Below, one piece after another: positions 46,673-59,325 of a DNA stretch of 64,000 nucleotides. The position numbers and the translations under genes were made by a program. This stretch comes from Setophaga petechia (taxonomy: Eukaryota; Chordata; Aves; Passeriformes; Parulidae), in NCBI GenBank assembly GCA_024362935.1, contig JANCRA010000019.1, forward strand, positions 4,522,501 through 4,586,500. Direction: 5' to 3'. The notes below the pieces were generated by a model. It worked only from the letters and a program-made list of their open reading frames with translations. It ran no database searches and was not told the origin of the DNA. Position 1 is the first letter of the stretch, and each line of letters starts with the position of its first letter.

Positions 46673-46701
46673 ATGAATGACAGGGTTATCCTGTCATTCA
46701 T
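46673..46701. repeat. 12 bp inverted repeat carrying two TGACAG sites
   Basis: ATGAATGACAGG (46673-46684) and CCTGTCATTCAT (46690-46701) are perfect reverse complements with a 5 bp GTTAT spacer. Each arm contains TGACAG, the MEIS/PKNOX/TGIF core, preceded by ATGAA or TGAA, which is near the TGATTGACAG composite of PBX-MEIS. The arrangement would place two homeodomain sites head to head. No transcript evidence is visible. Confidence 0.7.
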
Positions 46702-48412
46702 TCTGATTGAGTGTGGCTTTTTGCACAATTTATGCCAGCTGATTGAGTGATCATCCTGAATGCTTTATAATGAGGAAGGATTTTTGTACAAAATTTACAT
46801 GAACTGTAACATGGACACTATATGGATAGCCAAAAAGACCCTAAACCAAAAGCAGAACAAAGACCCTGCCTCTTGTAAATTGTCAGAATAGATTCCTTCT
46901 TCCACTAATTTTTGTTGAAATCTTCATTTGCATGTCTTAATAAACTAGTCATGCCAGAATGACCCCAAAAGCATAAATTTCATAACAATATTCTTACTCT
47001 TCTGGGCCTCAGTTCAACAATTGCTAGCATATTTATGGCATTAGCAGACATGAATATTTTGTTAATAGAAGTGTATTATTATAAATATATGCTTTTGTTA
47101 CCCTCTTCCTTGCAAAAGGGTGCACCATACCATGTGTTAGCAAGCAATGAAGTGTAAGGGAAAGAGTTAGGAAGGTAAAAGGGAACATGCACTCTTGGAA
47201 ACACAGACAGACATTCTAGGTATGGAAAAAATGCACATCCTGCCAGGAATTTATACTCATTCCAGCATAAATGGAATTTTCATGTCAGTGATTCTATATT
47301 GCTGCATGTGCAGAGAAAAACCTGTGGATTTAAATAGGCTTCTAGAATCTTGAGATAAGAAAGAGTAAATATTTGGTGGGCTTCCATGGATGTAAACTTC
47401 ACAGTGACATCTGAAAGTAGAAGGAAAACATCCATGCAACACCAACTCTTCCTTTCTCTGATTCTTTTTCTTTCTGTGAAAAGTAATAGTTTGTGGCAGT
47501 ATGAGGAAGTACCAGCAACCCAAGCTACCTGCAAATTACACAGAAACTCAAAACTGCAGACCTCTAAGATTCATTTGGATCTAAAAACTTGCCTAAATGG
47601 CTTTAAATGTCCATTCTAGAGTCTGGCTTCAAGATCATGATCTACCTTGTAGAAAACCCCCAACAAAAAAGTGGGATAAATGAGGCACCGATAAAATCAT
47701 ATTCCTCTGCAACCTAGCCTGAATGTAATCTTGACTTCAAGGATTGGGCAAGACTGGGGATCTGGAAGCCCTCATAGGTGTCCTGAATCACTCTTTGCTT
47801 TCTGACATCCAGGCGCAGGAGTCTGCTGAAGGGTGCACTGTGTCACGGTGCTGCCTCTGAACTGAAGCCAGGCCTTGATCCTCTGGACTGTTGAAAAGTT
47901 AGTGGAAAAGATGCAGGTAGACAGTCGTTCCCACATAGCTCATTGCTTCACACATTTCCAACTGAACAACCAGGATCTAATCATATGTGTTTCTTTCGTG
48001 AATAATATATCTGTTTCCGCCCCGTAAGAGCCTTTATTTTACTTTGAACTTTCATTTTATCAGATTTTTTTGCAAGTGATAATTAAAACAGTAAGTACCT
48101 TTGTCTGGATTCAACTTTAGTAGAATTCTTTTCAGAGAGATACAAATTACATTCCCCTTTTCTAAAAATAGCATTGGTGGAGGGAGACCTGGTAAAATCT
48201 CTGTCAAGTATTAGAAGGTCTATACAACAAGCTTTGATTTCCTCTGCATAGAAGAATAACCTGGCAAAATTCAAGAGAACTGCAGACGTTGACTGGAGGA
48301 ATTTCTAAGGCATTTGCCTCTCACTTACTGAAATGTGTTAGTCCTTGGACATGGTTCCTTCTTTGAATGTGGTAATACTTAGAGCCTTGTGTTGCCTTTG
48401 ATCACATGCTTT
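46702..48412. other. Unassigned AT-rich non-coding DNA
   Basis: No gene or repeat is recognised. The frames at 47257-47619 overlap on both strands and have no recognisable product. Confidence 0.55.
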
Positions 48413-48480
48413 AATCATAGAAATTAGAGATGGAGCAGACATATTCATTGATCTAGTCCATTTCCTGCTGCAGGATTGGT
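48413..48480 (-). mobile_element. Old CR1 3' tail remnant, minus strand
   Basis: AATCATAGAAATTAGAGATGG then TTGATCTAGTCCATTTCCTGCTGCAGGATT follows the order seen at the extreme 3' end of minus-strand CR1 copies, where ATCATAGAAT-type tail words are followed by GGTCATCTAGTCCAACCCCCTGC. Only about 70 bp can be recognised, and it is considerably diverged. The short length keeps confidence moderate. Confidence 0.6.
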
Positions 48481-48521
48481 CTGCAGTTTATTTTTGAGGG
48501 CTTTCTAGTTCTTGCATTTCT

Positions 48522-48561
48522 CCCTGAGATCAATGGGAGTTCCTCACCCAGATCAAGGGCC
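48522..48561. repeat. Possible fragment of the palindromic ancient repeat class
   Basis: CCCTGAGATCAATGGGAGTTCCTCACCCAGATCAAGGGCC contains the GACTTCAATGGGAGTTTTGCC..GGATCAGGGCC-like arrangement typical of these amniote elements. It lies 42 bp from the CR1 remnant. Only one arm is visible, so the call is tentative. Confidence 0.35.
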
Positions 48562-51500
48562 ACGAATGGCTCATAACCTGTGAAACTCATACTGAATTGT
48601 ATTTTTTACCAAATTGGGTGGCACAAATGGTGGAAATAATGGAGTACTCTTCTCATACAGGTTGAAGCGAAGCATCTGATGGAGAAATGGTTAATTTGTG
48701 AAAGTATTAGCTGAGGAAAGGATTGAATATCTCAAAAGGAAAGGATATCTCAATTAGTTTTCAGTATATTCAGCTTTCCAAACAAGAATACCTTTCTGTG
48801 CGTGTCATCTATCTTGTCTGTGCAATGTTTTCAGTCAGCTCTTCATTCTTCCTCATTGCTTTTCTCTACATGGAGATGGTCAAGATTTTCCTCACTGTGT
48901 TTTACAAATCTTAAATTAGTGTTTTGCTGAGTGAAAAAGGTATCAATTTTTAACTGACCAGATGTGGTATATTACACAAATATTCCACAATTTTCCTTGA
49001 AAGGCAACATTTAGCATTTAAGAAAAGAGAGTCATAAAGTTTTTCATCTCTTATGGTGAATTTTTAAGTTTTGTTCTTTGGAGAAATTGCTAACAATTTG
49101 CCTAATCATTTATACTATGGAAATTATGATAGAAATTTTGCCTCAGGATTTTTGGTAAAACAATATTGTCTAATGCAATGATCATGCAGTAGGGGCTGTT
49201 TACACTTTTTTTTTTATTACTGAATTTGTTATAATCCCTGAACCTTTCCTCCACCCAGCATTCCCCACATTAATTGTTGTTTCACCTCAGAAGGTTCTGA
49301 TGCTTTGCAATATTCCCCTGGCTGCCATGATACAGTCTATCTGGCATTTCCTTTTCAGTACAGTACTCTTCAAAGTAATTAAAATATAAGCCACAACATG
49401 AAAAAGCCTGAATTCAGCTGTCAGGCATGTCTGCATATCATGGCACTGGTCCGACAGCAAGCTTCTTAAACGATGCCCTGCCACAGAGTTCCACACAATG
49501 GAAGATTGCCAAACAGTTTTTAATTCATATAATTTAAGCTTGGTGGCATGAATGACTAAGTGTGAAATACAGAAAACTGTCAAAAGTAATCCAAATGCTT
49601 GCTGAACTACAGAATCTGATGTGACTTTTCAGCTTTCTCTGTGGTTTGGAGTTAGTGTTCATTATCCTATAACAAAACATAGCATCTCTAGTACCTACTG
49701 CTTATTTAATAGAGATAGAAATTCAGCCCTTGCCCTGAACCATGGCAGTGGAAAAAAGCAGCAGAAAAAAAAGCATAGTACGTGGTAGCAAACATGGAAC
49801 TGCCCTTGCCCTAAATATATTTTAAGTGGGCATCTAATGAGCAGGACCAAAGGAATTCTATGGAGGAGGAAGTCTTAAAATAGTATGGCTGTGAGCTGAG
49901 CTGTGCGAGGTTTTTGGCTGTCTCTCAACCCACAGAAGGCAAAGTGTCACACAACAGCCCAGTGTTGCTGGGTGCAGGTCATTGTTAGTCCCCGCAGGAA
50001 AGGGATTAACTAGACAATTGCCTTTCTGCAGAGCAGAAACAAACTTCCCCATTAATTGCTACCAGCCTCTTCCTGTTCCAGTAGGTTACTCTGGCTTCTT
50101 TCACTGCAAAGCCTTTGCTATCAGAGCAGACAGTATCTATGGGCACAGGAGGCACTTCCCAATTAACTCTTTCTGTATTTGCTCTTCTGCATTGCAACCT
50201 GATGTGACAAAACTTACCTTTTAGAGATAAAAAAAACCCTTAAAATTTACCAAGGAAAATTGATCATTACTATTATACGCAGCCTGTAACTGCAGCATAA
50301 ACTCCTGTTCACTTTCTGTGTAATGAAAAACCCCATGTTTTATCACTCCTTTTCCAGAAGAAAAATTTATTTGTATGCTACTTGGTTTATATTTTTTTTA
50401 CCTTAGCTTAAATTGCTGTTGCATGAATTATCCTGGAGCAGAGCAATAAACTAGCTGAAGTGTATTATCTTCCTTCCCTCCAGCTATAGTCCAGGCTAGA
50501 TGCCTCTCACAAAAGTGAGGCTGCATGGCTGCAGAAATGTGTATTTTCTACTTCTTAGCTTATTGACTACCTACAAACAGAGCCTTTGTTTTATGCATAT
50601 ACCAAGGTATAAGAATCTTGTAGTTTAGGTAAATACTGAATTACTGCTGCTGAAGGACTGGTATCTTGTTCCTGTGTTAAAAAAAATAAATAATGCTTCA
50701 CTTTTATCTTTATCTGAGGTGTGGAGAGGGGCATAATACAGTCTGATCTCATTTCTTTTTTTGTTGTTTTATTCTGTGTATACTTTGGTATGGCTGAATA
50801 TGTCAGAAACCATTCATAGAATTGACATATTTTCTTTTGCTATCACTTCTAGAAAAACTTCTAGTTACTCATAGTGGTAAGTGGACTTTGAATATTTACC
50901 TCTTCTGTCTTCTCTCCTGCCTCCTTCATGTACATCTATAGCTAGTATTTTTTTTTTTTGCAATCATTAAGATTCCTTCTCATGTAGATGTATTAAAAAA
51001 CCAAATTTCCCCACTATCCTGCTATTAAAATTTACCTCTTTGTGGATCCAGGAATTTCCTGCATTTTCTGGATTTTTGCTGTCACTGAGCAGGGTTTTGC
51101 TGACAATGCCTCTCTACTCTCTTGTGATGCTACACTTCCTGCCTTCACATATTCTAGTAGCTTTTTTCATCTTCCAGTTTTTTCATTGGTGCCTATTTAT
51201 GCTCTTTTTCTAATGTCTATTCCCCTTCCTCAGCCTGCATCAGACCTCACTCCTTACCTTTATACTGGTCTGTATGTCCTCTCTGCTCATACACAGCCTG
51301 GGGGAATATGTCTTCTTATTTCCAGGGGTTTAAATGTTATGATCACAATTACACTTTTGGGGAAACACTCCTTGTTTTATATGTCAAGCACCTTTCCTCC
51401 TTTCTCAGAGAAACCTGCAACCCTGCCAGTCTCCCAGCTTGCACTCCTCTTCCTACTGGGAAGGACAACAAAACTCAGGAAAAACTAAAAACCCATAGAA

Positions 51501-52411
51501 AATTCCTCGCTGAAACTCATTGCATACCACACTCAGGCACTGTAAAACATGAACTTTTTACCTGAAATACTATTGTTAAGTTCAGCAAAGAGCACAAAAC
51601 CTTGATTGTTTCCCAAAAGTGTTTTTCATATATTGCCTGAAATGTGTACGTTGAACCTGACACTTCAGAGGAGGAAAAGTATCCCATTTTGGTCATATTA
51701 TCAGCTGTATGGTGCTGACAACATTAGGATATATTTCTTGTTACGTTATTATTGGCTATTACTTTTCAGCTCTCACTGGTAGCACTGTATATTCTAATTT
51801 TAAACTAGATAGCTTGAAAGTATATGTTAACCACTGTTTATGAAATAGAATTAATGACTGAAAATGTAAATGACTACATATCTGATAAAGTTGGACTCTG
51901 CTATGTTTTTTTTCCTCAGAAATGTAAGCCTTTACCTACATAAAAATATAGCATTTTTAGTTCTTTGACTGCTTGTGATCACATGATCTTCTGAATTCCC
52001 TATTTTCTAAGTGCAAAATTGATTTTCTACATGTATGCCACCATGAAGCCTTAGATCCTAGGCAGACAGGGTCTGAAACAGTGACTTGTGAGACAATTAA
52101 AGACTTCAGTGTCTGTGTCATAATAGCTTGGTAAGGTTTGGAAACATTATTAATGGATGAGAGACCCATGCATGATTAGGGAACTGTGTTTCTGAATATT
52201 ATAACTGCTATAACTTTATATTATCACATATAAAATAATTAAAGAGCCCAAATATCTTTTTTTCCAGAGACATTTTTTCTTGAAAGATGGAAGGGTTTCC
52301 AGGACTACCTCTGAGCAATGATGTTGTTGCTTAATTAAAGTGTATCTTTGATTTCTGCTTTGACTTCTCCCCCAGCCATGAATCCATTGATTCTACAATT
52401 TTAAACATTAT
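48562..52411. other. Unassigned AT-rich non-coding DNA
   Basis: No supported gene or interspersed repeat is seen. The longest open frame in the whole window, 148 codons at 51042-51488 on the plus strand, lies here. Its hydrophobic, Ser/Pro/Leu-rich product arises from a C/T-rich stretch and shows no recognisable domain, signal or conserved motif. The T-runs at 49207-49216 and 50949-50960 are simple low complexity. Confidence 0.55.
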
Positions 52412-52455
52412 AGATCATTATATTATGAATATAGTGTATCATAATATAATGATCT
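52412..52455. repeat. Perfect 17 bp inverted repeat with 10 bp loop
   Basis: AGATCATTATATTATGA (52412-52428) and TCATAATATAATGATCT (52439-52455) are exact reverse complements around ATATAGTGTA. The arms are AT-rich but not a simple repeat, so slippage alone does not explain them. No terminal motif or target duplication of a known MITE family is visible, and the 44-base hairpin is too short for a typical microRNA precursor. Confidence 0.9.
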
Positions 52456-52686
52456 TTCTTATAGGACCTTCAGTGCCAGACTCTACTACAGCAGAAACAC
52501 AATGGTGATGTAGATGTGTCAAGGGGCTGCCAGTGGCCCCAAGCAGGGACTTTATTTCTTGCCTGTCCTGAGGAAACTTTCAATCTCATTTTGCCCTTTT
52601 ACCATGGGCAAAATTCTGTGATATCCTTTTGTTTATTGAATAGGGCAACCTAGTGTTGAGGTCTAATAGATATATGTGTGCACAGA
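52456..52686. other. Short unassigned interval
   Basis: I see no gene or repeat between the inverted repeat and the microsatellite. Confidence 0.5.
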
Positions 52687-52795
52687 TGTATATACATATA
52701 TATACATACATATATATATATACACACACACACACATATATATATATATACACACATATATATATATATATATACACACATTCATATATGTGTAT
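52687..52795. repeat. Compound (TA)n/(CA)n microsatellite
   Basis: Mixed TATATA and CACACA blocks (ATATATACACACACACACATATATATATA type) run for about 110 bp, with CATA interruptions on both flanks. It can be read as alternating Tyr-Ile codons on both strands, which is why Tyr/Ile-rich frames appear there. They are not genes. Confidence 0.95.
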
Positions 52796-55227
52796 GTCTG
52801 TATACGGATATTTTGCTCTTGCTGCTGCAGCAGTACAAATGTGAAATAACCTGTACTTCTGAAGTGCTTCTTAGAAAATATCTTTGGATGAGCAATCGGG
52901 AAGAGCCAAACACCTTGCACAGTTAAAGAAGGGCACGGAAAAGAGTACTTTGCAAAAGTGAATGCAGTAAGCCTTTTTTGCCAGAATCCTGGCTGTCATC
53001 TGTGGGACTGTGGGAGACAGAAGGACTATTTCAGTGAATGATTTGGAGGGCAGAACCAGTCTTCAGACACACATGCAGCTGTGAAGAAGTCACTAACTGC
53101 TGCTCACCTTGTCCTTCCCATTCCAGATGCTATGCAGTATAAGAATTTTTATCCCTTTGGATCTCAAGAAATCCCTGTGGTCAGGTCTCTGTAACCTCTA
53201 ACTTGACCATGGCCACCAAATGAATACTTTCCACTGGAGGGAAGTCTGCAGCAGAAACCAGTTGCCTGGACCTTTCTTCTGAGTTTTGATGAGACAGAAC
53301 TGGTCTGTCTTAAGGAAGGAAGAGACCCAAGGAGTTACAAGTGAACTTTTGCTAAGGCATTTTCTTCACTAGGTCATGAGCTTTTCCTGTAAAGATTGAT
53401 TCTTATTAACTTATATAAGAAAATTATTGCATGGATAACAAACCAACAGAAAGAAAAATATGGCAAAGTTTCTGATTCTGGTACTGAACAGTTGGAAGTC
53501 TGGTTTTCATTTGCAGCTTCATTAACAGATCAGTAAAGAGGCCAAAGAGAAACCCAATAAATGAATATATTAGAGAGAACTTTGTGAATGCTATTGAGGA
53601 CAAAGATGGAAAAACCTCATAAACAACGAATGTTAAAAAGTTTCCTTGAAATGCAACTGATTGTTGGGATACCTAAATTGACTGCTAAAATGAAGTTAGG
53701 AAGGCTTTTGCTTTTTTTTATTGTTATGTATCAGACTAAGGAAAAGCTGTGGGTGAGAGCTCCTGGTTTGCTTTCCTCTGTACTGTGGGTGTGGTCTGTT
53801 AGCCCCTAAGAGCTTTCTCCATCAAATTCACTGCTTTTGAAGGGGCCCTGGGCAGTACAAAACATTATTTTTCATCTTAACAACTGTTTTGAAGTTGTTA
53901 GAAGGCAATGGAGTAATTTTATGGCCTGAAGAATAAGGGGAATTGGCTGAAGGATAAACACTCTGTGGAGCTTTCTAAAGGAAACACCTCAAACTACAAG
54001 GGCAGAATTCATTGTGCCTCGTGACCCTAATGAGTCTTGCATTCTCATTGCCAGCCAAGGGTTATCAGAAAGAAGGCCTATTTGCTGTGTGTTAAAATGA
54101 AAGGGAGAGATTTCTGCTGAAGGGATCCCTTCTGTTTTCCTAACAAATTGATTCTTTGTTTTGTCAAACCTTGAAGCATGTCACAATCTCCTGATGATCT
54201 AAGGCACGAGTCTCAACATGAAATAATAGACTTTTGTTCTAACCCAGTCTCATGGAGAACAGTACATGAGCATCAGACAGACGTGATGTTTCATGTTGCA
54301 AATCTGAGAGAGCTCAAAAAACCCCAGAACTAAAACCTGCTGCATTTTACCTCTGATGCTGGAGGGCTGAGTGGGGGAGGAGAAGGCAAGGAGCCAGCAG
54401 AAGGAGCGTGTGGGCATCAGCCACTCACTGCCCAGGCTGTCTTTTTGCCTTGAGAGCTGGAAGGGAGAAATTATCATTTGAATCTGCCTTTTGTCCCAGA
54501 CATATGGCACCAGGGAATCACTAACTTGAGAGAAGGTGCTCTCAGCTTCTACTTACATCTCTTGCTTGGCCCAGAAGACTGCTAAGAAAAGCACACTGAG
54601 CTCAGCTGGATGGAATGAGGCTCAGTAGACACCTGGTACTTATTGCTAAACATCATTTGTACAACCATAGTGACCTGCTTCCTCGCAGAATCACATGCTT
54701 TTTGGTGTTATGATTTCTGAGGGCTTGTCTCAGTAGTAGCCATTGGAATAAAAAATTCCACTTAGGACAAACTTCAGTTAAATCAAATGAGGTGACAGTC
54801 TGTTAGATTGGGGTAAATATTTCAAATCTTAATAGAAGCAAACCTTTGCCCTTTTTTTTTCCTATGATAATTCAAAGTAACCAACTCTAGATTATTTTTC
54901 TAGAAATTTCTCCATGTACGTTACACATGTTACTACTTAATAATCTTATGCCTAGGCATTGGAAGCTGGAAAAAGATGACTACTTTTTCTTTGGTCTTGA
55001 CTGTTACAAAGCCTGTAATGGGCTCAGTCTTAGCCCATTTTGTGCTGAGGCACTGAATTTAAACACTTGACATCAAAATTATATCTTTAAGTACACTTCA
55101 GCATTATACTCAAGGCTACCTTTTGTTCATTATAAGTCCTTTACACGTGCCTTTGTAAGGAGAAAATCTTTAAAAATAAAATTTAAGATACCTAGAGGAA
55201 TTTAAAATTGCAACATTCCTTCCCCCT

Positions 55228-55232
<5 letters not shown>
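52796..55232. other. Unassigned non-coding DNA
   Basis: No gene or interspersed repeat is recognised. Open frames are at most 86 codons and resemble no family. Confidence 0.55.
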
Positions 55233-55268
<36 letters not shown>

Positions 55269-55400
55269 TGCACACATTATTATATATACATATACATATA
55301 TATGTATATAATGTAAATAATATATATGTATATATGTATAATATATATACATATATATTATTTTGTATTACATAAATAATACAATACATATAGTATTTTG
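55233..55400. repeat. AT-rich microsatellite region with palindromic TA/ATGTA blocks
   Basis: A pure (AT)n run at 55233-55265 passes into TGCATGCACACATTA and then into imperfect TATATGTATA/TATACATATA blocks up to about 55400. These include the perfect palindrome TATACATATATATGTATA near 55290-55307. Such sequence can extrude cruciforms and is prone to assembly error. The minus-strand Tyr/Ile-rich frame is an artefact. Confidence 0.93.
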
Positions 55401-58400
55401 ACATGACTGATCTTGTAAAGAAAGAATAGAAAGTTTTGATAGAGTAATTTTAAGTTATTGTTCCTGTGTGCTGAAATCAACTGCCTATGCTAAGATGCAA
55501 TGATTATTTTAAGTTCTTTTTTTCTAGATAAAAGTCTAGCTAGAGTTTTCTCTCAGTAAAATTTCCTACAATTCACCCTTCAGTATTTTCCTCTCAGAAG
55601 CCACAACAGATATTTCAAAGCCTATGTGAAAGGTTAGATTATGACTCATAAAGACTGACTGACAAGTTTTTATTTCCAGATTCTAGTCTGAATCTATGCC
55701 CTGTATGTGTATGAAGAAGGGGGTTATTAAGTAAAAATTAGGATTTTCCTAAGTGAATTGGGATTTACAGTAAATATGCCAATTCAGGTAATTGAAATTC
55801 TTGAGCTTGGAACACTTGCAGTTCCCATTGTAGTAAAAAATACAATAAATAGCAAGACACAGCAGCATGCAAGTAGCTGTTCCATACTTGAAAGGGAGCA
55901 AGCTTTGAGGCACCATGCCAAAAGATCAAGGATGAGTGGGTTTTCTGAGTATGAATTATTGTTCTGTAATTCATGCTCTGCTATAGAACACAGAACTAGT
56001 AAGATCATTAGGTGAATGAACCTTAAATATTGCCAAATCAAATATTAGGTTGGTAACCCAGAAAGGTAGACTGGGATTTCTACACCCTTTGAATTTACAG
56101 AAAATACAGAGGACAAATTAACTTTATCAACAGTGAAGCTGATGTGTGATCTTTTTGTGTCTAGATTTGCATGTTTTAACAGGAGATGAGTTTAGGCTAA
56201 ACCCTCAGGCTGTGGACATTGCTGGAGGACAGAAACTTTGGAAGTTGAATATATATTCAGTAGTTTTACATTGTTAAGACACAAATACTGTAGTCGTTCA
56301 GCATTACTTGTAAAGAAAAAGCATTGACAATATACAGCTGTCACTGAAGCTTTTAAATTTAGTCAAATATTATGATATCTGACCTATCTTTAAATGCTCC
56401 ATTTGGGTTTTGGTTCAAGAGTTTGGAAGCTGTCTTGATGCCTGAGTTTTGTGACTTATAAATTGGAAACATAACCAAGTGGTACCAAGCCCATGACTAG
56501 AGTCACATCTTCTGTTTACTTTGATAAAGAAGATTCACACTGTCGTCCTGCAGGCTTTCAGCTGGAAAGGAGAAAGTTGGCAATAGTGACCCACCTAAAC
56601 AGAGAAAACCTCCACTTAGTGCATATTGTCTGTTTAGATGGCATATTTTATCTGTGTTTGGACATAAAGGCCTAGTTCCTTAAAGGTGTTTATGAAACTC
56701 ATTTCTGGACAGGTACCTAATTTCTCCTGAAATTAAGCACTGGTATTTCAGAATTTATGGTGTTCATCATCTAAGTGCTAAAAAATGAGGAAACAGTAGT
56801 GAAATAAAGCTGTCTTAACATTTTTCTCCTCTATAAATAGCTCTGAAACTTTATAAATGTAGCCTTTCTATTGTGGAGATAATTTCTGAGGTATATTATA
56901 GAAGAACTTTAAAATCATGGTTCTTAGAGAGGTGGGTAGAAGTAATATTTGACTGAAAAGGTCCCTTGTCTTCTAGCTGATCATGCTGGTAAGATTTAGT
57001 CCACATTATTTTTCATGGAAGCATCCTGCTGGGGATCGCTCTCTTCCCAATAGAATTGGCAGCAAATAGGCTACTGTGAAGGGCAACATGTAGGATCACT
57101 GATGAAAACATTTTTCTCAGGTCTCATATGTCCCTGCCCAACTGAATGACTTTGACCAGAGTTTTGCATGCTTACAGGGCAAAGGGACAGGTCTCAGAGC
57201 TGAGGCACCTCTGTTTAGCTGAATTTAAAGTTTTGCATGTGGAGAATAAATGGATAAATGAATGAACATCTTTCATTGTCTCATTCGCCTTCCAGTTATC
57301 TTTTTGCAGAGTTTAAGAGACTGGCAGCAGTATTAATTTCCTCTGCCTTTTCAGAGCATTTGTGTTTGCCAGAAAAAACAGAATTTGACATTTTACCAAT
57401 GTAACTGAGAGAGAAAATGGCAAAATTAAAACAAGACTAGGTTCACTCAGGGGCTACACTGATACTCGAGGGCAAAGAAAAGAGGTATTCAACAAGAACT
57501 TGAAGTTCATAAAATAATAAGCCTGAGGTCCTTAACAAAGGCTTCTGGCACTTACAGAGTGCAAGTAGTGAAGATTAATAAATGTGATTGAATTGAACCA
57601 GATTTTGCTATAGGATGCTGAAGAGTTCAGAAACTTTCCACTGTCCCCTTGTCCCCTTCAAAATTTGATTGTAGGAACTAAAACAGCTCTCTTGCTTCAT
57701 TAACTAGAATACTAATACAGCTAATACACCACTGATTAAGGCACTTCTAGGGAAACCTAGAGACTGGATGTTTAGACCTCATAGTCCAATTATGAAAATA
57801 TGATAAAATTTTAGGAGTTATTTAGATCAATAAATCATAGTTTTCTTATGAAAAATGCTGCCTGTGGAGACTTTTGCTCACAGTTCTGAGAAAGATCTGT
57901 TGTCATATCTTAAAGAAACATTTTTTCCTTGTTTCATTTGGTATTATTGTTCATAAAAGGGATAAAATACCTGTATTTTATTGGTTGAAAGCAAGAAGGA
58001 ACAAGTAACAGAACAAGTAAAACAGCCACTGTAACATTAGAGAGTACCTTTTGGGGATACTAATTAACAAATGATGCTCTGAAGAAGCAGAGGAGAAAAA
58101 AATATAGTGTCTGCCTTTTAAACAGAGAGAGGAAGAAGACTTGAAAAATTAGGTCCAGCTGGCCTCATATCAATACTGGGAAAGATACAGAAACAATGTA
58201 CTAAGCAGTCAATTCATAATTACTTAGGGGTGATAAGAAAAAAACAATAAGAATTTATCAGGAAAAAGAATGTCAAGGCATCCTAATTATTTTCTTAGAC
58301 AAGGTAACTCTCCTTGTAAATATAGGGATGGAGTACATACGATATATGGGTTAATCTTGCATTTTGACTCATCCTCATACAGTTTTCTGACAAGCAAATA

Positions 58401-58604
58401 AAGGGAAAATGGCCTAAATGACAGTATTACAAAAAGGCTGAAAGTCAGTGTTTGGAAACTGGTATGAGTAGTTACTATTAAAATGGGTAGTTGGTAAATC
58501 CATTCTGGTCAGTATTTTTGATGAGTGTACAGACTCTCATAACAAAATCTACAATATTCTGAGAATGAGGGAGATTGTAGGCGCTGCTTTCTAAGGCATA
58601 ACAG
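55401..58604. other. Unassigned AT-rich non-coding DNA
   Basis: No gene or interspersed repeat is recognised. The frames at 55758-56041 overlap on both strands and have no recognisable product. Confidence 0.55.
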
Positions 58605-59325
58605 ATATTGAAAGTTATTGTGAAAAATTGGAAGAATGATCTGAAAGGAGTGTCAATAAATATTACAATGAAGCACTGTTTCCAGGCACGGACAATCACA
58701 CACAAACACAGGGCAGGGAGTAACTGGCTACAGAGCAGAGCTGCAGAGAAGGGGTTGAGTGTGATTATGGACCACAGAGCAAGGATAACTCAAGAGCACG
58801 TCTTTTGTGAACAGCCACTTCATTCTGTGGTGAATTAAAAGAAAAGCTGTGTCTCAGGCAGAGGTAGGGGCTCCAGCCTACTTGGTGCTTTGGGTTCTGA
58901 GCTGGGAACTCGACCCAACTTTGGGCACCACTTTTTCAGGGAGTTGCAGACAAATTGGCGAGTGTCCAGAGGAGAGGAACGGGAATGATAAGCGGCTCAG
59001 AAAACATGACCTGTGAGGAAAGATTGAAGGAATTGGATTTGTTTAGTCTACAACAGAAGAGCCTGAGAGGGACATGATAACAGTCTTCAAGTATGTAGAA
59101 GGTTGTTGTAAAGTAGACAGTGATCAATTATACTCCAAGTCCACTGACAGAAAAAAATGATTGCTTTAATTTGAAATGAAGGAGGTTTTGGTTAGATATT
59201 GGAAAAATGCCACAAAAATAAAAATCCTTTTACCACACTGATTATACATAAGCATTTGAACAAGGTACTAAGGAAGTTTTAAGAGTTTTTAATGAATTCA
59301 TTGATAAAATAAGTAAGGGTCAGAG
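58605..59325 (+). mobile_element. Decayed CR1 LINE fragment with reverse-transcriptase C-terminus
   Basis: Translation of the plus strand gives, in order, blocks typical of the C-terminal part of CR1 ORF2. MKHCFQAR corresponds to the family's GKCKVLHLGR region. RAAEKGLSVIMDHRA (about 58738-58782) corresponds to SAEKDLGVLVDHKL. Then comes an RPNFGHH..ASVQRRGTGMISGS region (about 58911-58998) and MTCEERLKELDLFSLQQKSL (59008-59067). The 3' part continues with AGGAGGTTTTGGTTAGATATTGGAAAAATG and a weak match to the HWNRLP region near 59235. Several frameshifts and stops, and no recognisable 3' tail repeat, show it is old and inactive. It is the longest CR1 copy here, about 720 bp, and looks more diverged than the two copies at 27 and 36.8 kb. 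Confidence 0.85.

Noticed and set aside
51042..51488. The longest open frame, 148 codons on the plus strand
   Set aside because: It lies in a C/T-rich stretch and has no recognisable domain or homolog. The length is near what chance gives in 64 kb over six frames.
52412..52455. Inverted repeat read as a microRNA precursor
   Set aside because: The stem is 17 bp, well short of a typical precursor, and very AT-rich.
52586..52926. Tyr/Ile-rich small frames on both strands
   Set aside because: They are translations of the TA/CA microsatellite.
55192..55404. Minus-strand Tyr/Ile-rich 70-codon frame
   Set aside because: It is a translation of the AT microsatellite region.
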